Source: Amarolinea aalborgensis (GTDB taxonomy: Bacteria; Chloroflexota; Anaerolineae; SSC4; Amarolineaceae). From it: DNA of 64,000 nt. The translations under genes were made by a program, and so were the position numbers. Position 1 is the stretch's first letter; every line of letters begins with the position of its first letter. The notes beneath the pieces were generated by a model. That model did not search any database. It was not told where the DNA came from and saw only the letters and a list, made by a program, of their open reading frames with translations. Of the stretch, positions 53,967 to 61,832 are shown in pieces. The stretch is taken from assembly GCF_900491745.1 (NCBI RefSeq), contig NZ_UETR01000012.1, positions 1-64,000 on the forward strand. The letters run 5' to 3'.

Positions 53967-55224
53967 TTTACTTGTCATCGGCGCTGGATTGGCCGGCCTC
54001 CAGGCTGCGGTGACCGCGGCGCAGGCCGGCGCACGGGTGCGGCTCATTGCCAAAGGCTTGAGCGCCACCCACTGGGCCGCGGGCACCGTGGATGTGCTTG
54101 GCTATGCGCCGGCGGCCGAGGGCGCGGCGCCTGAGTTGGTGCAGCGGCCGCTGGACACGATCGCCACGATGCCGGCAGCCCATCCCTATCGTTTGCTCGG
54201 ACGCGACGGCGTGGCCAACGCGCTGGAAACTTTCGCGGCCCTGACCCCCGAACTGGGCCTGCCCTATGAAGGCAGCGCCAACGGCGATAACCTGCTGCTG
54301 CCGTCGCCGGTGGGCGCGCCCCGACCGGCGTTCCTGGCCCCACGCGGTCAGCGCGGCGGGGATCTGAGCCGGCCGGAACCGATGCTGATCGTCGGTTTTC
54401 AGGGGATGCGCGACTTCTACCCCGAACTGATCGCAGCCAATCTCAGCAAGCAGGGTTTTGCTGCGCGTGCGGCGTTCCTGCCGCTGAGCCTGCTCACCAC
54501 GCAGAGCGACCGCAACACCGTGCAGCTGGCCTACGGCCTGGACGATTCACTGGTCGCGGCCCGGCTGGGCAATGAACTCAAGCGCCTGGTCAAGCCAGGA
54601 GAGCGCATCGGCCTGCCGGCCATTTTGGGCGTGGTCAATCACCAGCGTGTGCTGGATGATCTGCGCACGCAAACGGGCGCAGTCGTTTTTGAAATCCCCA
54701 CCCTACCCCCAAGCGTGCCTGGCATTCGTCTGCATGCCGCCTTGCGCAAGCATGTCGAAGCGCTGGGCGTGCGGGTTGAGATTGGCATGGAGGGCATCGG
54801 CTTTCACGCGCAAGGGGATGAGATCCAGTGGGTGGAGACTGCCACCAGCGCGCGCCCGCTCAAGCACCGCGCGGCCAAGTACCTGTTGGCGACCGGCGGC
54901 ATCCTGGGCGGCGGCTTCAACAGCGATCACCTGGGCCGGGTGTGGGAAGTGATTTTCAATCTGCCATTGACTGTGCCGCAGCAGCGCCATCAGTGGTTCC
55001 AGTCACAGTTCATGGATCCGCAGGGACACCCGGTGTTCCGCGGGGGCGTCGCGGTGAACGGCGATTGGCAGCCGCGCCAGGCTGACGGAACCCCTGTGTA
55101 TCGCAACCTATGGGCGGCAGGCGGCCTGCTGGCCGGGGGTGATTACATCCAGGAGCGGAGCCTGGAAGGCGTCGCGCTGGCCAGCGGCCGCGCGGCTGCC
55201 CAGCGACTCATGCACGCGGCCTGA
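53959..55224 (+). CDS. glpB: Anaerobic glycerol-3-phosphate dehydrogenase subunit B
   Basis: 421 residues. Flavoprotein start LDLLVIGAGLAGLQAAVTAAQAGA, then GLSATHWAAGTVDVLGY, VGFQGMRDFYP and RFLLATGGILGGGF-like KYLLATGGILGGGFN. The C-terminal phrase NLWAAGGLLAGGDYIQERSLEGVALASGR is typical of GlpB. It belongs to the membrane-linked GlpABC complex. Confidence 0.92.
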   Translation: MLDLLVIGAGLAGLQAAVTAAQAGARVRLIAKGLSATHWAAGTVDVLGYAPAAEGAAPELVQRPLDTIATMPAAHPYRLLGRDGVANALETFAALTPELGLPYEGSANGDNLLLPSPVGAPRPAFLAPRGQRGGDLSRPEPMLIVGFQGMRDFYPELIAANLSKQGFAARAAFLPLSLLTTQSDRNTVQLAYGLDDSLVAARLGNELKRLVKPGERIGLPAILGVVNHQRVLDDLRTQTGAVVFEIPTLPPSVPGIRLHAALRKHVEALGVRVEIGMEGIGFHAQGDEIQWVETATSARPLKHRAAKYLLATGGILGGGFNSDHLGRVWEVIFNLPLTVPQQRHQWFQSQFMDPQGHPVFRGGVAVNGDWQPRQADGTPVYRNLWAAGGLLAGGDYIQERSLEGVALASGRAAAQRLMHAA

Positions 55225-55254
55225 CGTTTCAGCATTTACGAACGGACTATCCTT

Positions 55255-56523
55255 ATGCACACGATTTCCTGGCACTCGGTGGGCGAATCGCTCGACGAGT
55301 GCATCAAATGTAACATCTGTACGAGCTACTGTCCCGTGGCTGCGGTGACCGATCAATTCCACGGCCCCAAGTATTCTGGGCCGCAGGCGCAGCGCTTCCG
55401 CGAGAACGGTCAGCCTCATTCCCCCGATCATTCGGTGGATTACTGCTCTGGCTGCCGTGTCTGCAACGAAGTGTGTCCTACGGGCGTGCGCATTGCCGAG
55501 ATCAACGCGCGGGCCCGCGCGCAGATGGTGGCCGAACACGGCATCCCGCTGCGTAATCGCCTCCTGGGACGCAACGAGATGTTGGGCAAGGTCGGCAGCT
55601 ACGTCCCGGCCCTGGCCAACCTGGCGATGCACAATTCCTTCAGCCGCTTGCTGGCGGAAAAGGTCGTGGGCATCGCGCGCGGGGCGCCGCTGCCGTACTG
55701 GAGCACGGAGGGCACCTTCGGCGACTGGCTGAAGCGCACCGCGGGGCAGCGTCTGCATTCAGACAAGAAGGTGGTCTACTTCCACGGCTGCGCCACCATG
55801 TATTACGAGCCGTTCATCGGCAAGGCGGCCGTCCTGGTCTTTGAGCATCATGGCTACGAGGTCATTGTGCCGCCGCAAAACTGCTGCGGCCTACCCATGC
55901 TGAGCAACGGTGAATTCAAGGCCGCGGCCAGCTATCATGAGCACAACGTGGGCTACCTGGCCGATTACGCCGCCCAGGGCATCCCGGTAGTGGGCACCAG
56001 CACCAGCTGCACGCTGACGCTCAAGGAAGAAGCGCCCGAACTGCTGGACATGCAGGGCGAGGCCAGCGAACAGCTCAAGATGGGCACCTGGGACATCTTC
56101 GAATGGCTGAGCGAGCTGGTCGCGCAGGGCCAATTCCGCACCGATTTCAAGAATATCGAGATGGTGCTGCCCTATCATGCGCCGTGCCAGTATCGGGCGC
56201 ACCGCGTGGGCAAGCCCGCGTTGGAAATTCTTGAAATGATCCCCGGCCTGGACGTGCGCGACAGCCACGCCCGCTGCTGTGGCATTGCCGGCACCTATGG
56301 CTACAAGGTTGAGAAGTACCAGATTGCAATGGATGTGGGTGAGGAGCTGTTCAGCTTCGTGCGCGCGCAGGGCGACGATGTCGCCATCACCGCGTGCGAT
56401 TCCGAAACGTGCCGCTGGCAGTTGGAGCACGGTACGCACAAGCCCAGCCGCCATCCCATCGAAGTGTTGGCGGCCGCGTATGGGTTGTATGACCTGGAGA
56501 AACGCCGGCCGCTGAATGAGTAA
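55255..56523 (+). CDS. glpC: Anaerobic glycerol-3-phosphate dehydrogenase subunit C (Fe-S protein)
   Basis: 422 residues. Two 4Fe-4S clusters are marked by CIKCNICTSYCPV and CSGCRVCNEVCPTG. Two CCG (heterodisulfide reductase-like) domains follow, with FHGCATMYYEPF, PQNCCGLPM and HAPCQYRAH with RCCGIAGTYGYK. It anchors the complex and hands electrons to menaquinone. It starts 30 bases after glpB. Confidence 0.95.
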   Translation: MHTISWHSVGESLDECIKCNICTSYCPVAAVTDQFHGPKYSGPQAQRFRENGQPHSPDHSVDYCSGCRVCNEVCPTGVRIAEINARARAQMVAEHGIPLRNRLLGRNEMLGKVGSYVPALANLAMHNSFSRLLAEKVVGIARGAPLPYWSTEGTFGDWLKRTAGQRLHSDKKVVYFHGCATMYYEPFIGKAAVLVFEHHGYEVIVPPQNCCGLPMLSNGEFKAAASYHEHNVGYLADYAAQGIPVVGTSTSCTLTLKEEAPELLDMQGEASEQLKMGTWDIFEWLSELVAQGQFRTDFKNIEMVLPYHAPCQYRAHRVGKPALEILEMIPGLDVRDSHARCCGIAGTYGYKVEKYQIAMDVGEELFSFVRAQGDDVAITACDSETCRWQLEHGTHKPSRHPIEVLAAAYGLYDLEKRRPLNE

Positions 56524-56531
56524 CACGGGCG

Positions 56532-57104
56532 ATGAGCGCGCTTGCGTGGACTGCCGCTGACTGGGAGAGCGCCTGGGCGCCGTATGACGAGCCAACGTAT
56601 GCGGACGCCCTGGCGCTCATCCGGCCGGACGACGTGGCGCTGGACATCGGCGCGGGCGATCTGCGCCTGGCGCGGCGTATGGCCGCGCGCTGTCGCCGCG
56701 TGTTCGCGGTGGAACAGCAGGCGGCTGTGCTGGCCCAGGGCGAGCTGGCGACCCTGCCCGCAAATCTGACCGCGGTCTGCGCGGATGCGCTGACCTGGCC
56801 GCTGCCCGCAGGGATCACGGTCGCTGTCCTGCTGATGCGGCATTGCACGCACTTTGCCGCGTACGCGGAACGCCTGCGCCGGGCCGGCTGCTGGCGACTC
56901 ATCACCAATGCGCGCTGGCGCGTGGGCGTCGAAGCGGTTGATCTGAAGGCCGGCGTGCCGTGGCGCGTTGCTGCCGGCGGCTGGTACGCGTGCCGCTGCG
57001 GCGCCGTCGGGTTCAAGGCGCTGCCCGCGGCCGAGCTGACCGCGGCGCACATGCAGCAGACGCAGGAAGTTCTCGACTGCCCCGCCTGTAGAGCCAGCGA
57101 TTGA
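56532..57104 (+). CDS. SAM-dependent methyltransferase-like protein with zinc-ribbon tail
   Basis: 190 residues. SAM-binding motif I is VALDIGAGDLRLARRMA, and a following acid is in VFAVEQQ. The C terminus has four Cys in WYACRCGAVG and LDCPACRA, likely a small zinc ribbon. The substrate is unknown. It starts 8 bases after glpC, so it shares the transcript, but a role in glycerol use is not evident. Confidence 0.6.
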   Translation: MSALAWTAADWESAWAPYDEPTYADALALIRPDDVALDIGAGDLRLARRMAARCRRVFAVEQQAAVLAQGELATLPANLTAVCADALTWPLPAGITVAVLLMRHCTHFAAYAERLRRAGCWRLITNARWRVGVEAVDLKAGVPWRVAAGGWYACRCGAVGFKALPAAELTAAHMQQTQEVLDCPACRASD

Positions 57105-57232
57105 AATCGCGCCTGAATGGCGCCCCGCCGGGCGTCAACCTGCGTGGATGCAATGCCGGTCGGCGCAGGCCGACATAGCGGCGGCACGCCCTTTTGCCCC
57201 GAATTCATTCGGCGGCCCATGAGGATATCATT

Positions 57233-57760
57233 ATGACATTGCGACTGGAAGGCAAGCGGATTGCCATTTTGGTGGAAGAAGGATTCGAGGATCTCGAGTT
57301 TTGGGCGCCGCTGATGCGTATGCAAGAAGAGGGCGCCCGCGTCACCGTCGTGGGCCTCACGGCCGGCAAGACGGTCAAGAGTAAAACGGGCGGCCTGACC
57401 GCGACGACCGACGTGGCCGCGGCCGATGTGCAGGCGTCCGATTTTGATGGCCTGATTGTGCCCGGCGGCTGGGCGCCCGACAAACTGCGCCGCTACGCCG
57501 CCATCACCACCCTGGTGCGCCAGGTGTATGACCAGGGAAAGGTAGTGGGCATGATCTGCCACGCCGGCCTGGTCGGCATCTCGGCTGGCATCGTGCGTGG
57601 TCATCGCAGCACGGGCAGCCTGGGGATCAAGGATGACCTCCTGAACGCCGGCGCAACGTGGGTGGATGAACCGGCCTTTCGCGATGGCAACCTGGTGTGG
57701 GGACGCGTCGTGCCCGACATCCCGTTCTTCTGTCGTGAATTGGTGGCTGCCCTCGCCTAG
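57233..57760 (+). CDS. DJ-1/PfpI-family protein
   Basis: 175 residues from the ATG at 57233. It has LEGKRIAILVEEGFEDLEFWAPLMRMQEEGA, the nucleophile Cys in GMICHAGLVGIS, and DGLIVPGGWAPDKLRR. The family includes proteases, chaperones and glyoxalase-like enzymes that repair damage by methylglyoxal, a by-product of DHAP. That role would fit its place in this cluster but is inference. Confidence 0.85.
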   Translation: MTLRLEGKRIAILVEEGFEDLEFWAPLMRMQEEGARVTVVGLTAGKTVKSKTGGLTATTDVAAADVQASDFDGLIVPGGWAPDKLRRYAAITTLVRQVYDQGKVVGMICHAGLVGISAGIVRGHRSTGSLGIKDDLLNAGATWVDEPAFRDGNLVWGRVVPDIPFFCRELVAALA

Positions 57761-57841
57761 ATCATCCCCGCTGGCCACGAAGGCGATAGGTTCGCCGCAT
57801 CGTCTCCGCACACCAGCCATCATCTCACACGAGAGGTTTCT

Positions 57842-60409
57842 ATGGTTGGCCTCGTCATTGTATCACACAGCTATTCCCTTGCCCAGGGTGTTTTGGAGTT
57901 GACGCGCCAGATGGCGACCCCCGGCGTGAAAATCGCGGCCGCCGGCGGGCTGGATGATCCCGACCATTCCCTGGGCACCGACCCTTTCCTGGTGCAGCGC
58001 GCGATCGAGGCCGTTGACGACCCCGACGGCGTCCTGGTTCTGATGGACTTGGGCAGCGCCATTTTGAGCGCCGAAATGGCGCTTGATTTTGTGACCGAAG
58101 AGACGCGGCAGCGAGTTCTCCTGTGCGAAGCGCCCCTGGTCGAAGGCGCGCTGGCCGCGGCCGTACAGGCCGGCCTGGGCAGCTCCCTGGCTGTCACCGC
58201 GGCCGAAGCGCGCAGCGCCTTGCTGCCCAAGGCCACGCACCTGGGTGTCCATGCGGCCGAGCCTGCGGCGCTGCCCCCGGTCAGCGCAACCGACCGCCCG
58301 ATTCAACGGCGGCTGATCGTGCGCAACCGCTTGGGGCTGCATGCCCGGCCCGCCGCGCTGTTCGTGCAGACTGTGGGCCGTTTTGCCAGTTCCGTGACGG
58401 TGCGCAACCTGACCCGGCACGGCCCAGCGGTCAATGCGCGCAGCATCAACCTGGTGGCAACGCAAGCGATCCGTCAGGGCGACGAGATTGAGCTGAACGC
58501 CAGCGGCGCCGACGCCGAAGCCGCGCTCGCCGCGTTACAGCAGTTGGCCGACGCAGGCTTTGGCGACGGCATCGCGCCGCTGAATGGTGAGTTAGCTGCA
58601 CCTGCGTCAGCCGCGGTCAGGGCGCTTGAGCCTGCGCCAGACGTGGGCGTGGTGACAGAGCCTGGATTGGCTGACCAGGACGAGCCGCAGGGGTGGTTGC
58701 AAGGGGTGGCTGCTTCCCCTGGCATTGCCATTGGCCCTGCACGCCGTTTCGAGCCGACCGTGGCGGCGGTGACACGCAAGGTCGTGGCAAACCCGGCGGC
58801 CGAATGGCAGCGGCTGCAGGCCGCGATGCAGGCGGTGCGCCAGCAGATCAAGACGACTCATGGCCTGCTGCTGCAGCAGGGCGCGCGCGCGGAGGCAGCC
58901 ATTTTCGATGCCCATCTGCTTTTCCTTGACGACCCGGCTTTGCTGGATCCGGCGCACGAGGGCATCTTCAACCAGGCCTCGAACGCCGAGGCTGCCTGGC
59001 AGGACAGCATCGAGGCGACGGCAGCCGCTTACGACGCGCTGGATGATCCTTACCTCAAGGCCCGCGCGGCCGATGTGCGCGATGTGGGGCGCCAGGTGCT
59101 GTTCGCACTGACCGGCGAGCGCGCCGCTTTCTGCCTGGACACCCCAGCCATCGTGGTGGCCGACGACCTTGCGCCGAGCGACACCGCCAACCTGGATCGC
59201 AGCAAAGTGCTGGCGCTGTGCACGGCGCGCGGCGGCCCCACGTCGCACAGCGCCATTCTGGCGCGCACGCTCGGCATTCCGGCCGTGGTCGGTTTGGGCG
59301 CGCGCGTGTTAGCGCTGCCCACGAACGCGTCCCTGGTGGTGGATGGCGACAGCGGCGCGGTCTTGGTCAACCCGGACGCCAGCGAGGCGGCGACCTGGGA
59401 GGCGCGACGCGCGGCCTGGCTTGCCGCGCGTCAGCAGGCGGCGGCGGCCAGCCAACAGGGCGCCGTGACCACGGATGGCGTCCACGTTGAGGTGGTGGCC
59501 AACATTGGCAGTGTGGCCGATGCACGCCGGGCCATCGAAGCGGGCGCGGAAGGGGTCGGCTTGCTGCGCACTGAGTTCCTTTACCTGAATCGTGACACGG
59601 CGCCGACGGAAGCAGATCAGGAAGAAATTTACCGCGCCATCTTCGACATCATGGGCCAACGACCGGTCGTGGCGCGCACCTTGGATGTGGGCGGAGACAA
59701 GGAATTGCCGTATGTCAACCTCGGCCATGAGGACAACCCCTTCCTGGGCGCGCGGGCCATTCGCCTGTACCAGGAGCGCCCGGATCTGATCGAGCCGCAG
59801 CTGCGCGCCTTGCTGCGCGCGGCCGTCGGGCATCGTGTGCGCATCATGTTCCCGATGGTCGCGACCGCTGACGAAGTGGCGATGCTGCGCAGCCAGTTGG
59901 AGCGGGTGCAGCGTGAACTGGCGGGGGCTGGCGTGCCTGCGCCTGTGGATCTGCAGATCGGCATCATGGTGGAGATTCCATCCGCCGCCGTAATGGCCGA
60001 TCAGCTGGCGCCGACCGTGGACTTCTTCAGTATCGGCACCAATGACCTGACGCAGTACACCCTGGCCGCCGAACGCGGCAATCCTCGCGTGGCCTATCTC
60101 GCGGATGCGCTGCATCCAGCCGTGCTGCGGCTGATTGCACAGGTTATCAAAGCCGCGCACGCGTGCGGGCGCTGGGTGGGCGTTTGCGGCGAATTGGCCG
60201 GCGACCTGACCGCCATTCCGATTCTCCTGGGTCTGGGTTTGGATGAATTCAGCATGAGCCCCGCCTCCATTCCCGCGGCCAAGCAACGGCTGCGCGCGTT
60301 GAATCGCCGGGCCGCGACGGCGCTGGCGCAGTCAGTCCTGATGCTCGATTCAGCGCAGGCGGTGCGCGCAGCCGTGCGCGCAGCAGAAGCAGAAAGAGCA
60401 GGCGCCTGA
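57842..60409 (+). CDS. dhaM: DhaM phosphocarrier fused to HPr and complete Enzyme I
   Basis: 855 residues. (1) Residues 1-125: mannose-type EIIA domain, active His9 in GLVIVSHS. (2) About 155-245: HPr domain, His167 in NRLGLHARPAALF. (3) About 283-855: Enzyme I, with phospho-His469 in GGPTSHSAILA, the PEP-site phrases LRTEFLYLNRD and LDVGGDKELPYV, and catalytic Cys782 in GVCGELAGD. E. coli DhaM stops after the N-terminal half of Enzyme I and borrows phosphate from the general PTS. Here the whole chain from PEP is in one protein. The spacing from His469 to Cys782 is 313 residues, the same as from His189 to Cys502 in E. coli Enzyme I, which supports an intact enzyme. GAGAGG lies before the ATG at 57842. 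Confidence 0.93.
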   Translation: MVGLVIVSHSYSLAQGVLELTRQMATPGVKIAAAGGLDDPDHSLGTDPFLVQRAIEAVDDPDGVLVLMDLGSAILSAEMALDFVTEETRQRVLLCEAPLVEGALAAAVQAGLGSSLAVTAAEARSALLPKATHLGVHAAEPAALPPVSATDRPIQRRLIVRNRLGLHARPAALFVQTVGRFASSVTVRNLTRHGPAVNARSINLVATQAIRQGDEIELNASGADAEAALAALQQLADAGFGDGIAPLNGELAAPASAAVRALEPAPDVGVVTEPGLADQDEPQGWLQGVAASPGIAIGPARRFEPTVAAVTRKVVANPAAEWQRLQAAMQAVRQQIKTTHGLLLQQGARAEAAIFDAHLLFLDDPALLDPAHEGIFNQASNAEAAWQDSIEATAAAYDALDDPYLKARAADVRDVGRQVLFALTGERAAFCLDTPAIVVADDLAPSDTANLDRSKVLALCTARGGPTSHSAILARTLGIPAVVGLGARVLALPTNASLVVDGDSGAVLVNPDASEAATWEARRAAWLAARQQAAAASQQGAVTTDGVHVEVVANIGSVADARRAIEAGAEGVGLLRTEFLYLNRDTAPTEADQEEIYRAIFDIMGQRPVVARTLDVGGDKELPYVNLGHEDNPFLGARAIRLYQERPDLIEPQLRALLRAAVGHRVRIMFPMVATADEVAMLRSQLERVQRELAGAGVPAPVDLQIGIMVEIPSAAVMADQLAPTVDFFSIGTNDLTQYTLAAERGNPRVAYLADALHPAVLRLIAQVIKAAHACGRWVGVCGELAGDLTAIPILLGLGLDEFSMSPASIPAAKQRLRALNRRAATALAQSVLMLDSAQAVRAAVRAAEAERAGA

Positions 60410-60455
60410 CGACCTGGCGTCACCCAACGCAGTGCAGTTGGGCCAATTCTGACCT

Positions 60456-60484
60456 TTGACAGAAATGGGGTTGCCGGTTATCAT
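60456..60484 (+). promoter_or_regulatory. Consensus sigma-70 promoter of the comX-like gene
   Basis: TTGACA at 60456-60461, a 17-base spacer and TATCAT at 60479-60484 (one mismatch to TATAAT). Start expected near 60491, leaving a leader of about 67 bases. It separates the signalling locus from the dha cluster. Confidence 0.75.
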
Positions 60485-60557
60485 TTGTTTGTGCCGCTCC
60501 TCTTTTTCAACATTGCCGCCATTGCACAAACACCGACTTGCCAGGAGGCGAAACATC

Positions 60558-60734
60558 ATGAAACACCCAATGTCAATTGACCACTTTCACACGATGATGG
60601 CATCATCGCAACCCAACACCCCGCTGATAGCCGCACTGCGCCAGGTAAAGACTGTCAAGGGGCCCCAACGAATCGCACTGCACACCAGTAACAACCAAAG
60701 CCCCAACTTCGTTTGGACTGGATGGAACCTCTAG
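60558..60734 (+). CDS. ComX-like pheromone precursor peptide (proposed)
   Basis: 58 residues from the ATG at 60558, with AGGAGG 9 bases upstream. A strong promoter and this near-perfect ribosome-binding site argue for real, high expression. There is no hydrophobic signal peptide and no Cys. The C terminus is QSPNFVWTGWNL, with Trp53 and Trp56; Trp56 is third from the end, the same place as in Bacillus subtilis 168 ComX, which ends in WGD. ComX precursors are about 55-60 residues and poorly conserved except for this Trp, which ComQ prenylates. The gene for a ComQ-like enzyme is next downstream. No sequence similarity to a known ComX is claimed; the call rests on size, Trp position and neighbours. 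Confidence 0.55.
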   Translation: MKHPMSIDHFHTMMASSQPNTPLIAALRQVKTVKGPQRIALHTSNNQSPNFVWTGWNL

Positions 60735-60791
60735 ACCTTCCTGATTGGTCATGTCGCCTGTCTGAGATGACAGACAGCTCGATTTGTTGCC

Positions 60792-60824
60792 CTATAGCGT
60801 GTGGGAGATCCCCACACGCTATAG
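60792..60824 (+). terminator. Strong hairpin between the peptide and the prenyltransferase-like gene
   Basis: CTATAGCGTGTGGG (60792-60805) pairs exactly with CCCACACGCTATAG (60811-60824), loop 5 bases, followed by CTTTCT. Partial termination here would give more peptide mRNA than enzyme mRNA. Confidence 0.75.
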
Positions 60825-60874
60825 CTTTCTAGTCCGGTTACTGCCCCTAGATCATCACAGTCTGAGGGAGCCAC

Positions 60875-61822
60875 ATGACGAACGATGACATCACCGGGTT
60901 GTTGCTGGCCATTCCGGAAATTGCCGCTTGGCCGCAAATGGCGAGCATTTTGACGCGCACGGCTGGCAAGGTGCGTATGGATTGGCTCTTGCCCGTATTT
61001 GGGTGTCAGGCCGTGGGCGGCGCCGAGGCTGATGCGCTGCCGGGCGTGGCGGCCATGGCTTGTTCACAAATCAGCATCATTTTGGCTGACGACCTGCTGG
61101 ACGAAGACCCGCGCGGCGAGCATCATCGGATCGGGACCGGCCAGGCAGCCAACCTGGCGTTGGCCTTTCAAGCCGCAGCCTTGCGCGTCATTGACCAGGC
61201 GCCCATGTCTGCCGCCCAACGCGCAGCGGTGCAGGGTCGCCTGGCATTCCTGGCGCTGAAGACAGCCTACGGGCAGTGGCTCGACGTGCAAAACCTGACC
61301 GGCGAAGATGACTACTGGAAAGTCGTCGAAGCCAAAAGCACGCCCTTCTATGGCGTGGCTCTGCAGGTAGGGGCGCTGCTGGGCGGCGCCGACGCCGAAC
61401 TTGCGGCTGAAATCTATGCCCTGGGCGTGCAGTTGGGCGAGATTGTCCAGTTGTTTGACGATCTTGAAGACGCCCTGCAAGACCCTGCCTCGCCCGATTG
61501 GACGCAGGGACGCAACAACCTCCTCATTCTCTATGCCCGCAGCGCAGCGCATGAGCAGCGCGATGCGTTCGTCGCGCGGCTTTCCCGCCTGGCCGAACCA
61601 GGCGTGTTGCAGGAGGCGCAGCAAATCCTCATTGACAGCGGCGCGGTGAGCTATGCGATCTACCAGGCGGTAACGCGCTTTCAGGCCGCGCGGCAGCGCC
61701 TGGAGAATCTCGGGCTGGCCAATCCGGAGCCAATTCGGCGCGCGCTGATGGATCAAATAGCGCCTCTCAAGACCTTGTTTCAACAGCTTGGGCTTGAAGC
61801 TCCTCCCGAATTGAACATCTAG
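60875..61822 (+). CDS. Isoprenyl-diphosphate-synthase-like protein, proposed ComQ-like pheromone prenyltransferase
   Basis: 315 residues from the ATG at 60875 (GAGGGAG upstream). The fold of trans-prenyltransferases is indicated by a first Asp-rich motif DDLLDED at 72-78, in the phrase SIILADDLLDEDPRGEHHRIG. A second motif, FDDLEDALQD, lies at 194-203, preceded by a helical core (VQLGEIVQLF). Standard synthases make C15-C20 chains. ComQ is a member of this fold that instead attaches a prenyl group to a Trp of ComX. Its place between a Trp-ending peptide and a ComP-like receptor favours the ComQ role over ordinary isoprenoid synthesis. No other isoprenoid gene is nearby. Its stop codon TAG overlaps the ribosome-binding site of the receptor gene (AGGA). 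Confidence 0.7.
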   Translation: MTNDDITGLLLAIPEIAAWPQMASILTRTAGKVRMDWLLPVFGCQAVGGAEADALPGVAAMACSQISIILADDLLDEDPRGEHHRIGTGQAANLALAFQAAALRVIDQAPMSAAQRAAVQGRLAFLALKTAYGQWLDVQNLTGEDDYWKVVEAKSTPFYGVALQVGALLGGADAELAAEIYALGVQLGEIVQLFDDLEDALQDPASPDWTQGRNNLLILYARSAAHEQRDAFVARLSRLAEPGVLQEAQQILIDSGAVSYAIYQAVTRFQAARQRLENLGLANPEPIRRALMDQIAPLKTLFQQLGLEAPPELNI

Positions 61823-61832
61823 GAAGCCATGC

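Noticed and set aside
60558..60734. Lanthipeptide, sactipeptide or lasso-peptide precursor
   Set aside because: The peptide has no Cys, and no LanM/LanB, radical SAM, or cyclase/protease genes lie nearby. The only modification-type gene next to it is the prenyltransferase-like one.
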